Assembly: GCF_003062295.1 (NCBI RefSeq) | Contig: NZ_PYCN01000006.1 | Span: 1-64,000 of the forward strand | Origin: Bradyrhizobium algeriense | Lineage (GTDB): Bacteria; Pseudomonadota; Alphaproteobacteria; Rhizobiales; Xanthobacteraceae | Reading direction: 5' to 3' | Length of the DNA stretch: 64,000 bases | Shown here: piece after piece, positions 1 to 8,894 of the stretch | Layout of the letters: every line of letters begins with the position of its first letter | How positions within the stretch are numbered: the first letter of the stretch is position 1 | Made by a program: the position numbers and the translations under genes | The notes under the pieces: model-generated | The model's database searches: none | Seen by the model: the letters and a program-made list of their open reading frames with translations, nothing else | What the model was told of the DNA's origin: nothing

Positions 1-574
1 GTCTGCGCGCGCAGGCCGGGACGAAGGAACGACCGCCAGGCACGAACAAAGGAACAGCGCGAAGTGAGGAGCTATCGATGACGTAACCAACATCCCTTAC
101 CCGCCGAGGTCTGCGAGAGGATGAGACGACGATGGAGGATCGGTCTTCCCGGCGTATGCGAACACTGGTGACCCAAATGGCCCATTCGAGGCCTGTCCGC
201 TAACCAGCTCGCGTGCGCGCTGATATCCATGATGGCCCGGAGCACCACACGCTCCAATCAGAGGCCGGATACATTGATGCAAGACCGCATCTGCCAGGTT
301 GACGAAACCTCTTGCAACGCGCGGCCGGACCATACATTTGGGTCAAACGCGTCGGTTCATCCCACCGCTGACCGCTTCCGATCTTCTTCCAACTGCGGAC
401 ATCACAGGTCAGGCCCACCACTTCCGAAAAGTGCCACAACCGGACTTGGCACCATTGCGGAGTGGACGAAGCTCTCTGCAGGTTGAAAGGCTATCATAGT
501 GTCCGGCGGCCCCGCGACGGGATGGGTTCCTTTTTGCTCGCAGCCGGTGTTTACTTTGCACGGCGGAGAACGGC
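1..574. other. No gene recognised at the left edge
   Basis: Open frames exist on both strands here, but none shows a recognisable domain, a convincing ribosome binding site or a start that fits its neighbours. I read it as non-coding or decayed sequence upstream of the kinase gene at 575. A GGAG at about 563-566 belongs to that gene. Confidence 0.4.
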
Positions 575-1387
575 ATGCAGGGATCGCTGGGGGAAAAGAT
601 CGGTGAAGGCGCCTACTCCGAAGCCTACGCCTGGGCGCCGGGGCAAGTCGTCAAACTGTTCAAGCCCGGCTTGCCGCGGCGGATGCCCCGGTTCGAGGTG
701 CACATGATCCGCGCCGTCCACGCCGCCGGCGCGCCGGTGCCGGAGGTGTTCGGCGAGGTGACCCTGGACGGGCGCTTCGGCATCGTGCTGCAGCGCCTCG
801 ACGGACCGACCCTACTGCAGCTAACCCGAACCGGCGCGGTGACGTTCGAACAGGCCGGCGCGATCGTCGCGGCTCTTGCCATGTCCATTCACAAGACGCC
901 CCTGCCGCCGGAGGTCCTCTCCATGCGCGAGTATATGGAGGCTCAGTTGGGGCACGACGACGGCAAGCTCCCGAAGCACATCGCCACTGAAATCCTCGCG
1001 CTGATCGATCGCTTACCGCCGGGCGACGGGCTTTGCCATACCGACCTGAGCCCCGGTAACGTGATCATGACCGCGGAAGGCCCAAAGCTGGTCGACTGGG
1101 TCAGCGCGATGTGCGGGCCCGCAGTCCTCGAGCTTGGGTTCTTGCGCGTGATCCTGTCCGAGCTCGGGCCGGAAGTCGCCGACAATCCGGAGCGGCCGCG
1201 CGCGACCAATGCGGCGGCGCAATCCGAATATGCTCGGCTGGCCGGCATGTCTCTCGCGGAGCTAACGGCGGCAATGGAGCCGTATTTGCCCATCGTTCGC
1301 ACCTTCGTCATTCTCGGCAACGCAGTGCCTTCGATGCGGGAGCGGCTGATCCAGCGCATCGAAGCGGCTCTGCGCTCGGAAGATTGA
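575..1387 (+). CDS. APH/choline-kinase-fold phosphotransferase family protein
   Basis: The 270-residue protein carries the aminoglycoside/choline kinase signature. A glycine-rich N-terminal loop (GEKIGEGAYSEAY, residues 6-18) is followed by VVKLF with the likely ATP-binding lysine. The catalytic loop HTDLSPGNV begins at residue 155 (HxDxxxxN), and the metal-binding aspartate lies in LVDW near residue 175. The family phosphorylates hydroxyls of small molecules or, rarely, proteins. Nothing nearby identifies a substrate. The ATG at 575 has a GGAG six bases upstream. It stands alone, with no co-directional neighbour downstream. Kinase fold is secure; substrate is unknown and resistance should not be assumed. 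Confidence 0.8.
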   Translation: MQGSLGEKIGEGAYSEAYAWAPGQVVKLFKPGLPRRMPRFEVHMIRAVHAAGAPVPEVFGEVTLDGRFGIVLQRLDGPTLLQLTRTGAVTFEQAGAIVAALAMSIHKTPLPPEVLSMREYMEAQLGHDDGKLPKHIATEILALIDRLPPGDGLCHTDLSPGNVIMTAEGPKLVDWVSAMCGPAVLELGFLRVILSELGPEVADNPERPRATNAAAQSEYARLAGMSLAELTAAMEPYLPIVRTFVILGNAVPSMRERLIQRIEAALRSED

Positions 1388-1568
1388 ATTGTTTTGGTCG
1401 CGCGCCCGAGCCGGAGTAGCCTGTCGAAGCGAGCCGTCAGTGTCTCCTTTGGGTCACGAACGACAAAACTCAAAGTGAGTATAACGCGTCCGCTTTCGGG
1501 CGCATCGCGACCAAAGCGCTCCTTGGCCGGGCATGTTGAGCCCAGCTGCGCGCTAATGAGTCCGCGTC

Positions 1569-2009
1569 CTAGCCTTTTGAGTTGAGCACGACCGGCGGCG
1601 GCAGAGGGGGCGGTGGCGGCGGACGGACCGAGCCTTCGAGCTTCAGACGCTCCTCGACGACGGCTGGGCCCGGCTCCATCACGGTGCAACCCTTGTAGCG
1701 CTGCAGATCGGCCAGCGCGTCGAGCCGCCTGCGCTCATCGATGAGCTGCTTGGGCGCATCCAGCGGATATCGTTCGTAGCCGTAGCCCGCCAGCGGCCCC
1801 ACCGCCAACCAATACTCCAGTCGGGCCGCGCGCCGCGCCGCGTAGCGGAAGGACGCCGCGATGCCGTTGCAGCTCATCGATTCATCAACCGGCAGGACGG
1901 CATAGGGCGGCGGCGGTTCGATCGGATAGGCATAGGTCACGCAGCCCGCCAGCGAGCAGGCCATGCTCGACAACAGCCAGAAATTTCTTATGGCCGCTCG
2001 GCGCTTCAC
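1569..2009 (-). CDS. Lipoprotein encoded directly after the secretin
   Basis: The 146-residue product has a lipoprotein signal peptide: basic MKRR start, hydrophobic stretch, then LAGC lipobox with the modified Cys near residue 22. The mature part is rich in Pro, including poly-Pro runs near the start (PPPP) and before the C-terminus, and has further Cys residues. The GTG start at 2009 overlaps the secretin stop as GTGA, so the two genes are translationally coupled. An outer-membrane partner or pilotin-like role for the secretin is an inference from position only. I do not recognise the family. Confidence 0.65.
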   Translation of the reverse strand: MKRRAAIRNFWLLSSMACSLAGCVTYAYPIEPPPPYAVLPVDESMSCNGIAASFRYAARRAARLEYWLAVGPLAGYGYERYPLDAPKQLIDERRRLDALADLQRYKGCTVMEPGPAVVEERLKLEGSVRPPPPPPLPPPVVLNSKG

Positions 2010-4288
2010 TGTGAAATTATCCGCTGCATGGTGTTGGCCGGCGTACGCTCGCGTGAGGTGGTGTGCGGCATGTAGACATGCATCTTGCGCCGGTATTCTT
2101 CGGTCACGAGACGGCTTTCCGTGCCGTCGCGGACAACCTTGGGCGTGATCAGGATGACGAGCTCCGTCTTCTGAACCTGGTCGCCCCGGTTGGAGAACGC
2201 GGCGCCAAGGCCGGGGATATCGCCGAGCAGCGGAATCTGGTTGCTGGTCTTGTGGGCCTGCTCCTGGATCATGCCGCCGAGCGCCAGCACTTCGCCGTCA
2301 TTGACGACGACGGTGGTCTTCACACGGCGCTGCTGGATGGTGGGCGAGTCGATCCCGGATGAGGTGGTTTTCACCACGGCGCTGACTTCCTGCTCGATCT
2401 CCAGCTGCACCCTGCCGCTTTCGTTGATGCGCGGCGTCACCGAAAGGATCACACCGGTATCCTGCATGGTGATCGAATTGACGATCGCCGTTTGCGCCGT
2501 CACCGTACTGGTCGCGGTCTGCGTGGTGATCGGCACCTGATCGCCGATCTGCAGCCGGGCCGTCTTGTTGTCGAGCACCATCAGCGAAGGCGTCGAAATG
2601 ACGTTGACGCGTGTGATCGCGTTCAATGCGCTGAGCGTCGACGCTATGCTGGCTGCGTTGACGGCATAATTGAAGCCGGGAAACACCGAAGCCACGCCGC
2701 CGGTAAGCGCGTTCGAGAACGAGGCGGTCGGCGTGCCCTTCTTGGATAGCTGCCATTGCACGCCATATTGCAGCTTGTCGTTCAGCGTCACCTCGGCAAT
2801 GACCGCTTCGATCAGGACCTGGCTTGCGACGACATCGAGCCCCTGGATGACGCGAAGCACGCGCTGGTAGTCCCGGTCATTGGCCATGATGAGGAGCGAG
2901 TTCTTCGTTTCATCGGCCACGATCTTGAGCGGCGGTTCACCGCCCACCCCGTTGGACGACGAAGACGACGAAGACGGCTCCATCGAATCCGGCGTCAATG
3001 CTTCCGGCTCGTTGTTCAGCGCGCGCTGCAGGCTTTGCAGATCGTTGCCGGGACTTACACCGCGAAGCCCGATCCCCGCGCCCTGATCGATATCCGGCGT
3101 CGCGCCGCCTGGTCCGGGCGACTTGGCCGAGCTACCGGAGAAGCTCGCCTGCTTCGACCGCGGTGAAACGCTGCGCGTCGGCGGCTTCACCACTTTCATT
3201 TCATTCGCGAACATCGACTGCAGCACGCTGGCGAGTTCCGCCACCGGCCGGTTCTGCACCTGATAGACGTGAAGCTGCCGCTCGGAGCCGGCCGCCTTGG
3301 CGTCGAGCCGCCTGATCCAGGTCTGCGCCCTCGGCAAATAACTCGGCTGCGAGGTCACGACCAGAATGGCGCCAAGCCGCGTGTTTGCGATGAACCTCAC
3401 ACGGCCCTTGAGCGGCCCCTCTTTCTCGGCCGCGAATATCGCCTTCAGTTCGTCGACCATTTTCTCCGGCTGGGGCGTTTTCACCGGAACGACGGCAAAC
3501 GACATGCCCTTCATGACATCGACATCGAACACCGAAATCGAGTCGAGCATGCTTTCGATTTCCGCCGGCGAGCCCTTGAGCGCGAGAATGTTGCGCGCAT
3601 CGTCGGCCTGCACGATGGCGCCCTTCGGCACCATCGGCTCCAGCACGCGGGCGACTTCGGTGGCGGAAACATATTTCAGGGAAACCACGCGAATGCCGTT
3701 GCCGGCGATCGCGCTCTCGGCCGGACCATCGCCGGTCGCAATCACGCCCGTGGCGGCCTGATCAGCCGGCGCAATCCGGTAAGTGCCGCGGCTTTGCACC
3801 AGCACCGCGCCGATCGGCACCAGCGCGGTCTGGAACATCTCCATCGCCTCGGCCTTGCTGACCGGACGCGTGGTTTGCACCGAAATGACGCCGTCGACGC
3901 GAGGGTCGACGACGTAGTTCACGCCGATCATGTCGCCGAGAACGGTCTTGGCGGCCTGCTGCAGGGGAACACTCGCCAGATTGAGAACCACGTTCCCGTC
4001 CGCGCCGGCGGTCTTCCGCTTCGAATACGTCCCGCCGATCATGCTGCCGCTGCCGCCATCCATGACGGCAACGGCCGGCGATGAGGGGGACGGAAGCGGC
4101 ACGGCGCCCGTAGGGCCGCCGTCATGCGCATAGGATTGCTCCAGGGAAACCGGCTGTCCCGAAGCCAATCTGGGTTGTGACACCGTGGTCAGGGGCGTCG
4201 CGATGGGGGTAGTGGTGCAGCCCGATACAACAAGTATTGCCGCCCAGCAGGCGGCTAACCTCGTCGCAAGGCTACGAGAAAGTAACAA
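2006..4288 (-). CDS. gspD: Type II secretion system secretin GspD
   Basis: This 760-residue protein is an outer-membrane secretin, the multimeric gated channel of type II secretion. It begins with a lipoprotein-type signal (LVVSGC, Cys near residue 24). The N0/N1/N2/N3 ring-building domains span roughly residues 100-520, interrupted by a low-complexity Ser-rich linker (about 455-465). The C-terminal secretin domain carries VPITT, the motif LGDIPGLGAAF and the terminal ELVILITPKVV. The only start I can support is TTG at 4288, as no ATG precedes the signal peptide in frame. No gspE, F, G or pseudopilin gene is in the window before its promoter, so it is either an orphan or the last part of a dispersed system. 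It is coupled to the lipoprotein gene after it. Confidence 0.93.
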   Translation of the reverse strand: MLLSRSLATRLAACWAAILVVSGCTTTPIATPLTTVSQPRLASGQPVSLEQSYAHDGGPTGAVPLPSPSSPAVAVMDGGSGSMIGGTYSKRKTAGADGNVVLNLASVPLQQAAKTVLGDMIGVNYVVDPRVDGVISVQTTRPVSKAEAMEMFQTALVPIGAVLVQSRGTYRIAPADQAATGVIATGDGPAESAIAGNGIRVVSLKYVSATEVARVLEPMVPKGAIVQADDARNILALKGSPAEIESMLDSISVFDVDVMKGMSFAVVPVKTPQPEKMVDELKAIFAAEKEGPLKGRVRFIANTRLGAILVVTSQPSYLPRAQTWIRRLDAKAAGSERQLHVYQVQNRPVAELASVLQSMFANEMKVVKPPTRSVSPRSKQASFSGSSAKSPGPGGATPDIDQGAGIGLRGVSPGNDLQSLQRALNNEPEALTPDSMEPSSSSSSSNGVGGEPPLKIVADETKNSLLIMANDRDYQRVLRVIQGLDVVASQVLIEAVIAEVTLNDKLQYGVQWQLSKKGTPTASFSNALTGGVASVFPGFNYAVNAASIASTLSALNAITRVNVISTPSLMVLDNKTARLQIGDQVPITTQTATSTVTAQTAIVNSITMQDTGVILSVTPRINESGRVQLEIEQEVSAVVKTTSSGIDSPTIQQRRVKTTVVVNDGEVLALGGMIQEQAHKTSNQIPLLGDIPGLGAAFSNRGDQVQKTELVILITPKVVRDGTESRLVTEEYRRKMHVYMPHTTSRERTPANTMQRIISQ

Positions 4289-4608
4289 ATAAAATCCCCA
4301 AACAGCTTCGCACCGTGGGCAATTTTTGGCGCGTAAATATTTGGTAAAACATCATAGTTAATCGACAGTAAATCGGCCGGGCTGTGGGGCGCGCGGGAGC
4401 CATGCATCCCTCGGGAAGAGTATGAAATGAAGAAAATCGGGAGACGATAGGTCCGTTTCGGACCGATAAATATAGACCTGAAAATCCAGCCGATGGGCCG
4501 CGTTATCGGTCTCACTGCAACGAGTGCTGCGGCTGGCTGAATCGGGACGAAGCTGCTACATTTAATTTCGGCCCCGCCCTCTCGGGCCTGAATATCAGGG
4601 ATGACGGT

Positions 4609-4776
4609 ATGATGAACCTTGTCGCAGCCCCCGTGAGCGAGACCTTCTCGGTCGTTGGGACGTGCATCAACTGCACCACTCCGGCCAGTCTGCTGGCAAC
4701 GATGGCCGTCATCGCCGTCGGCGTTGTTCTGGCGTTTCGCTCAGAACGCCGCAATGGCGTGTCCCGCAACGCCTGA
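4609..4776 (+). CDS. Small single-pass membrane protein (55 aa)
   Basis: A short frame encodes MMNLVAAPVSETFS, a CINC pair, then a hydrophobic segment (residues 27-43) followed by a basic tail (RSERRNG). AGGG lies eight bases before the ATG. The one-helix architecture with positive-inside tail and the ribosome binding site argue for a real gene, but I recognise no family. It sits divergent from gspD. Confidence 0.4.
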   Translation: MMNLVAAPVSETFSVVGTCINCTTPASLLATMAVIAVGVVLAFRSERRNGVSRNA

Positions 4777-4791
4777 GCGAGGCAGCCGATT

Positions 4792-4822
4792 CATCAAACG
4801 AGGTCGCCATCAAACGAGGTCG
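4792..4822. repeat. 16-bp tandem duplication
   Basis: CATCAAACGAGGTCG occurs at 4792-4806 and again at 4808-4822, a tandem duplication of period 16. The second copy contains the stop codon (4810-4812, minus strand) of the neighbouring small gene, so the duplication may have altered its 3' end. Confidence 0.7.
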
Positions 4823-5010
4823 TCGGGCTCGTATTCGACGAACTTCTTGTAGATCCAGCGCCTGCCATCGTGCCGGCGCCATACCTTGCCCCACAACAGC
4901 CGCCCCGTAATCGAGCGCCTCGGCACCATGACCGTCCAGAGATGCCAGGTGTCCGCCCACGTCCGCTCGGGATTGAACGACGGGATTTGAAACAGGTTGT
5001 ATCGGCTCAT
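4810..5010 (-). CDS. Small conserved-looking hypothetical protein (66 aa)
   Basis: From ATG 5010 the product starts MSRYNLFQIPSFNPERTW and is rich in Trp, Arg and aromatic residues, with no signal peptide or membrane segment. GGAG lies nine bases before this start, which is why I prefer it to the longer frame beginning at 5037. The composition is protein-like rather than random. Family and function are unknown. Its stop lies in a 16-bp tandem duplication. Confidence 0.5.
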   Translation of the reverse strand: MSRYNLFQIPSFNPERTWADTWHLWTVMVPRRSITGRLLWGKVWRRHDGRRWIYKKFVEYEPDDLV

Positions 5011-5071
5011 CGGACTGAACTCCGGCATAGAAGGCAAATCACGCCGAAATAAATGACGGCGCGTTCACACC

Positions 5072-5230
5072 TCAATGCTGTCTGGGATGAAGGGAAGCCA
5101 TCTTGGCCGTAACGCATTCGAGTTTGCGCCGAAGTTCGCACACTTCCCGATATCTTTGCGCGAGGTCTCCGGGCCGAGCCCGCAATTTACGCTTGGTGAC
5201 GACTTTCCGATGCGGGCGATTTCGCTTCAT
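5072..5230 (-). CDS. Possible small basic protein (52 aa)
   Basis: A 52-codon frame begins MKRNRPHRKVVTKRKLRARP and continues as an Arg/Lys-rich, probably helical peptide with two Cys. The strong positive charge could suit nucleic-acid binding, but that is speculation. No good ribosome binding site is visible, so it may be a chance frame. The rest of 5231-5507 shows nothing beyond a presumed promoter region for the cytidylyltransferase gene. Confidence 0.3.
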   Translation of the reverse strand: MKRNRPHRKVVTKRKLRARPGDLAQRYREVCELRRKLECVTAKMASLHPRQH

Positions 5231-5507
5231 GCTTCATCATAGCTTCGCCGATGAAGGGCTCAATCAAAGCCGTTGATTAAGCTAACCCGTCAACCTTACC
5301 TGGCCGCATTCAATCTCAACGTGCGGCATGCAATGAACCCTGCTTGATTTCGCGCATCGTTCCCGGCAACGGAACCCGCAAATTGACGGGCGAAATCAAA
5401 TAAACCATTCTGTCACGAAATGACGGCACGGCCTCGCGCGGCAGCGCCATTTCATGTAGTGAATAGCGGTAAACCTATTAATCTCAACGTATTGAGTGGC
5501 AAATTAA

Positions 5508-6278
5508 ATGCACGCAGTATTGCTGGCGGGTGGCCTGGGAACTCGGTTCGCCGAGGAAACCGATGTTCGTCCCAAGCCGATGATCGAGATCGGCGGCAAG
5601 CCGATCCTTTGGCACATCATGAAGATCTACTCTAGCCACGGCATCAACGACTTCATCATCTGCCTTGGCTACAAGGGCTACGTGATCAAGGAATATTTTT
5701 CCAACTACTTCCTGCATCAATCGAACGTCACCTTCGACCTTCGCGAAAACAGGATGGAGGTTCTGCAGAAGCACGCCGAGCCGTGGCGGGTGACGTTGAT
5801 CGACACCGGCGAAGAAACCATGATCGGCGGGCGCATCAAGCGAATTCTTCCCTATATCGGCGATGACGACGCCTTCTGCCTGACCTATGGCGACGGCGTG
5901 GCCGATATCGACATCACCGAAAGCATCGCCTTCCATCGCCGCGAGGGCCGCCTGGCGACCGTGACCGGCACACAGCCGCCCGGCCGCTTCGGCGCCATCA
6001 ACCATCAGGGCCCCCGCGTCACCGGCTTTCAGGAAAAGCCGCGCGGCGACGGCAACTGGATCAATGGCGGCTTCTTCGTGCTTTCACCCAAGGTCGGCGA
6101 TTACATCGAAGGCGACGCCACCGTGTGGGAAAAAGAACCGATGACGAATCTGGCAACCGATGGCCAGCTCAGCGTGTTCCTCCATGACGGCTTCTGGCAC
6201 CCGATGGATACGTTGCGGGACAAGCGATATTTGGAAGATCTTTGGTCAAGCAATAAGGCTCCCTGGAAAAAATGGTAA
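5508..6278 (+). CDS. rfbF: Glucose-1-phosphate cytidylyltransferase (RfbF type)
   Basis: The 256-residue enzyme forms CDP-glucose from CTP and glucose 1-phosphate, the entry step to CDP-activated sugars for surface polysaccharides. The nucleotidyltransferase signature LAGGLGTRF is at residues 6-14 and the product-binding RPKPMIEIGGKPILWHIM at about 23-40. Length matches the family (about 257). It is the first gene of a four-gene plus-strand cassette, followed closely by SDR, 3,5-epimerase-like and SDR genes. The usual partner, a CDP-glucose 4,6-dehydratase (RfbG), is not in the window. Confidence 0.93.
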   Translation: MHAVLLAGGLGTRFAEETDVRPKPMIEIGGKPILWHIMKIYSSHGINDFIICLGYKGYVIKEYFSNYFLHQSNVTFDLRENRMEVLQKHAEPWRVTLIDTGEETMIGGRIKRILPYIGDDDAFCLTYGDGVADIDITESIAFHRREGRLATVTGTQPPGRFGAINHQGPRVTGFQEKPRGDGNWINGGFFVLSPKVGDYIEGDATVWEKEPMTNLATDGQLSVFLHDGFWHPMDTLRDKRYLEDLWSSNKAPWKKW

Positions 6279-6292
6279 AGAAGAAAGATTCC

Positions 6293-7336
6293 ATGCGTAT
6301 TCTTATTACCGGTTCGATGGGCTATGTCGGCCCCATTCTTACGCGTCACCTCCGGCAGAAATTTCCAGACGCCGAATTGATCGGCTTCGATACCGCATTT
6401 TTTGCTCACAATCTTACGGGAGCGGCCAGGTTGCCCGAGTCGCTGCTGGATCGCATGCATTTCGGCGATATCAGAAACTTTCCGCCGGAGCTGCTCGATG
6501 GCGTCGACGTCGTCGTCCATCTGGCGGCGATCTCCAACGACCCGATGGGGAAGGAATTCGAAGGCGTCACCGAAGCGATCAACGAAAAGGCCAGCGTTGC
6601 GCTCGCACAGATGGCGGAGCAGCGTGGCGTCGGCCGCTTCGTATTCGCTTCGAGTTGCAGCATTTACGGCGCCGCCGAAGGTCACCCCAAGCGCGAGAGC
6701 GACCAGCTCAATCCCCTCACCGCCTATGCTCGCTCCAAGGTCGCGATGGAAAACGCGCTTCGCGCGAGCAACGCCGGTGAAATGACGGTCACGTGCCTGA
6801 GGTTTGCGACCGCTTGCGGCATGTCGGATCGCCTGCGGCTCGATCTGGTCCTGAACGACTTTGTCGCGAGTGCGCTGGCCACAGGCGAGATTACCGTGCT
6901 CAGCGACGGGACGCCGTGGCGGCCGCTGATCGACGTGTCGGATATGGCACGGGCCATTGAGTGGGCCATCGGACGCGATACCGACCGAGGCGGACGGGTT
7001 CTTGTGGTGAATGCCGGCAGCAACGCAGGAAATTATCAAGTCCGCGATCTGGCCCAGGTTGTGGCCGCTGAACTGCCCGGAACCCAGGTGAGCATCAATA
7101 CGGCGGCGCCGCCGGACCTGCGCTCCTATCAGGTTGATTTTTCGCTTTTCGCCGAACTGGCGCCCGCGCATCTCCCGGCGGTGCCGCTCGCCCAGTCCGT
7201 CCGAAACCTCTCAGCCGGACTGAACGGAATGAGATTCTCCGACAAGGAATTTCGCACATCCTCCCTGATGCGGCTCAAGACGCTCAAGGACCACATTGCG
7301 GTGGGTCGGCTGTCTGCCGACCTCCGCTGGCAATAA
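6293..7336 (+). CDS. NAD-dependent sugar-nucleotide epimerase/dehydratase (extended SDR)
   Basis: About 347 residues from the preferred ATG at 6293; an earlier ATG at 6272 would overlap rfbF and add seven residues (MVKKKDS). The Rossmann motif GSMGYVG follows the start directly. A Ser in SSCSIYG and the catalytic YARSK (YxxxK) complete the extended SDR active site. The Thr-Asp-Glu type triad of 4,6-dehydratases is absent, so an epimerase or 4-ketoreductase is more likely. It probably acts on the CDP-sugar made by the preceding enzyme. The exact reaction cannot be read from sequence. Confidence 0.85.
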   Translation: MRILITGSMGYVGPILTRHLRQKFPDAELIGFDTAFFAHNLTGAARLPESLLDRMHFGDIRNFPPELLDGVDVVVHLAAISNDPMGKEFEGVTEAINEKASVALAQMAEQRGVGRFVFASSCSIYGAAEGHPKRESDQLNPLTAYARSKVAMENALRASNAGEMTVTCLRFATACGMSDRLRLDLVLNDFVASALATGEITVLSDGTPWRPLIDVSDMARAIEWAIGRDTDRGGRVLVVNAGSNAGNYQVRDLAQVVAAELPGTQVSINTAAPPDLRSYQVDFSLFAELAPAHLPAVPLAQSVRNLSAGLNGMRFSDKEFRTSSLMRLKTLKDHIAVGRLSADLRWQ

Positions 7337-7355
7337 TCTTGAAAGGCCGACAATC

Positions 7356-7922
7356 GTGAAGTTTCACCCAACGCCGCTTCATGGCGCCTACACGATCGAA
7401 CTCGAAAAGCGCGGTGACGACCGGGGCTTTTTCGCGCGTTTCTTTTGCCAGAAGGAATTCGAAGCGGCCGGCGTGCCGACGTCGATCGTTCAGATCAACA
7501 ACTCCCTGAGTGCGAAAGCCGGCACCCTGCGCGGGATGCATTATCAACTGGCCCCGGCCGCCGAAATCAAGGTGGTGCGCTGCATTCGCGGAGCCCTCTA
7601 TGACGCCATCGTCGATCTGCGGCCGGACTCTCCGACCTTCGGCAAGTGGTTCGGCGTCGAACTCACCGCAGAAAACCGACGGATGATTTTCGTTCCGCAG
7701 GGTTTTGCGCACGGCATCATGACGCTCACCGACGACACCGAAGCGTTCTATCTGGTGAATGCGTTCTACGCCCCCGAGCAGGAGCGCGGCTTGCGCTTCG
7801 ACGATCCACGATTTGGGATCGAGTGGCCGCGGGCTCCCGTTGAAGTTTCGCCCAAGGACAGCAGTTGGCCGGATTTCGACCCTGTCTTCCATGGCATCGA
7901 ATCCCTGCGAGGCCTGACGTGA
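7356..7922 (+). CDS. dTDP-4-dehydrorhamnose 3,5-epimerase family protein
   Basis: The 188-residue cupin-fold protein matches RfbC in length and motifs: RGFFARFFC near the start, the NNSLS and LRGMHYQ segment holding the catalytic His, and FVPQGFAHG with the second His. I chose GTG 7356 because GAAAGG precedes it by about ten bases and the family starts here; the open frame runs further upstream into the previous gene. In this cassette it may act on a CDP- or dTDP-4-keto sugar as epimerase. No rmlA, rmlB or rmlD is visible, so true rhamnose synthesis here is not supported. It overlaps the next gene by four bases (GTGA). Confidence 0.88.
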   Translation: MKFHPTPLHGAYTIELEKRGDDRGFFARFFCQKEFEAAGVPTSIVQINNSLSAKAGTLRGMHYQLAPAAEIKVVRCIRGALYDAIVDLRPDSPTFGKWFGVELTAENRRMIFVPQGFAHGIMTLTDDTEAFYLVNAFYAPEQERGLRFDDPRFGIEWPRAPVEVSPKDSSWPDFDPVFHGIESLRGLT

Positions 7923-8845
7923 GAATCCTTCTGACCGGCGGCAGTTCGTTTACCGGTCTTTGGTTTGCGCGCAGCCTTGCCGCGAGAGGCCATACCGTCG
8001 TCGCCCCCCTCAGGGGCAGCGATTATTCGGGCTTGCGCGGCAGTCGGGTTGCCGAGCTCCGTCGTGTGGCTGAAGTCGTCGAGGATTGCCCGTTTGGCTC
8101 GGCCCGCTTTCTCGATCTCGCCGGGACGGGCTCATTGGATCTGTTGTGTCAGCATGGGGCCCAAACCGGCGATTACCGCAATCCGGACTTCGACGTCATT
8201 GGCGCCGTCGCCGACAATACGAAGAATGCCGTCGCAGTCCTGAAGGCGATGATGGCGCGCGGCCTGGCAGGCGTCGTGCTGACCGGGTCCGCATTCGAAC
8301 AGGACGAAGGTGCCGGTGAAGCGCCGCTCAGAGCTTTTTCCCCCTACGGACTATCGAAAGGCCTCACCTGGCAATATTACCGCTTCCTGAGCGAAACCAT
8401 GAACTTCAATCTTGGGAAGTTCGTGATCGCGAATCCGATCGGGCCTTTCGAAGAGCCGCGGTTTTGCAACTATTTGATACGTACCTGGTTCAAGGGCGAG
8501 GTTCCGGCGGTACGGACACCTCTCTACGTGCGGGACAACATTCATGTCGATCTCCTGGCCGCAACCTATGCGACCTTTGCCGAGAGAGTGCCCTTGCAGA
8601 AGGGCATGACGAAGTTCAATCCGAGCTTCTACGTCGAGAGCCAGGGTGCGTTTGCACAACGCTTCGCCGCGGAAATGTCATCCCGCCTTGGCGTTGCCTG
8701 CCCCGTCACGTTGCTGCAGCAGGAGGACTTCACCGAACCGATGGTCCGGATCAACACCGACCGGATTGACGGGGCGGAATTCGGCTGGAGCGAGCCATCG
8801 GCCTGGGATGCCGAAGCCGAATTCTATCAGCACGCCGCAAAATAA
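7919..8845 (+). CDS. NAD-dependent epimerase/dehydratase family protein
   Basis: Starting at GTG 7919, which overlaps the preceding stop, the protein of 308 residues opens with the Rossmann motif ILLTGGSSFTGLWFAR. A YGLSK motif supplies the SDR Tyr and Lys. The N-terminal fold is clear, but the substrate-binding half matches no sub-family I can name; it is probably a sugar-nucleotide reductase or epimerase. It ends the rfbF cassette and is convergent with the small secreted-protein gene. Inference: it finishes the rare deoxy- or branched sugar made by this cassette. Confidence 0.82.
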   Translation: MRILLTGGSSFTGLWFARSLAARGHTVVAPLRGSDYSGLRGSRVAELRRVAEVVEDCPFGSARFLDLAGTGSLDLLCQHGAQTGDYRNPDFDVIGAVADNTKNAVAVLKAMMARGLAGVVLTGSAFEQDEGAGEAPLRAFSPYGLSKGLTWQYYRFLSETMNFNLGKFVIANPIGPFEEPRFCNYLIRTWFKGEVPAVRTPLYVRDNIHVDLLAATYATFAERVPLQKGMTKFNPSFYVESQGAFAQRFAAEMSSRLGVACPVTLLQQEDFTEPMVRINTDRIDGAEFGWSEPSAWDAEAEFYQHAAK

Positions 8846-8894
8846 TTGCGGACCGTCGCGTCAGCCCGATACGTGGCATCGCGACTGGTCTGTA

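Noticed and set aside
575..1387. Calling the APH-fold kinase an aminoglycoside resistance gene
   Set aside because: Only the fold motifs support it; no resistance context or specific substrate-binding signature is visible.
4255..4515. 86-codon frame on the minus strand upstream of and overlapping gspD
   Set aside because: It overlaps the secretin start in another frame, has no ribosome binding site and no protein-like composition.
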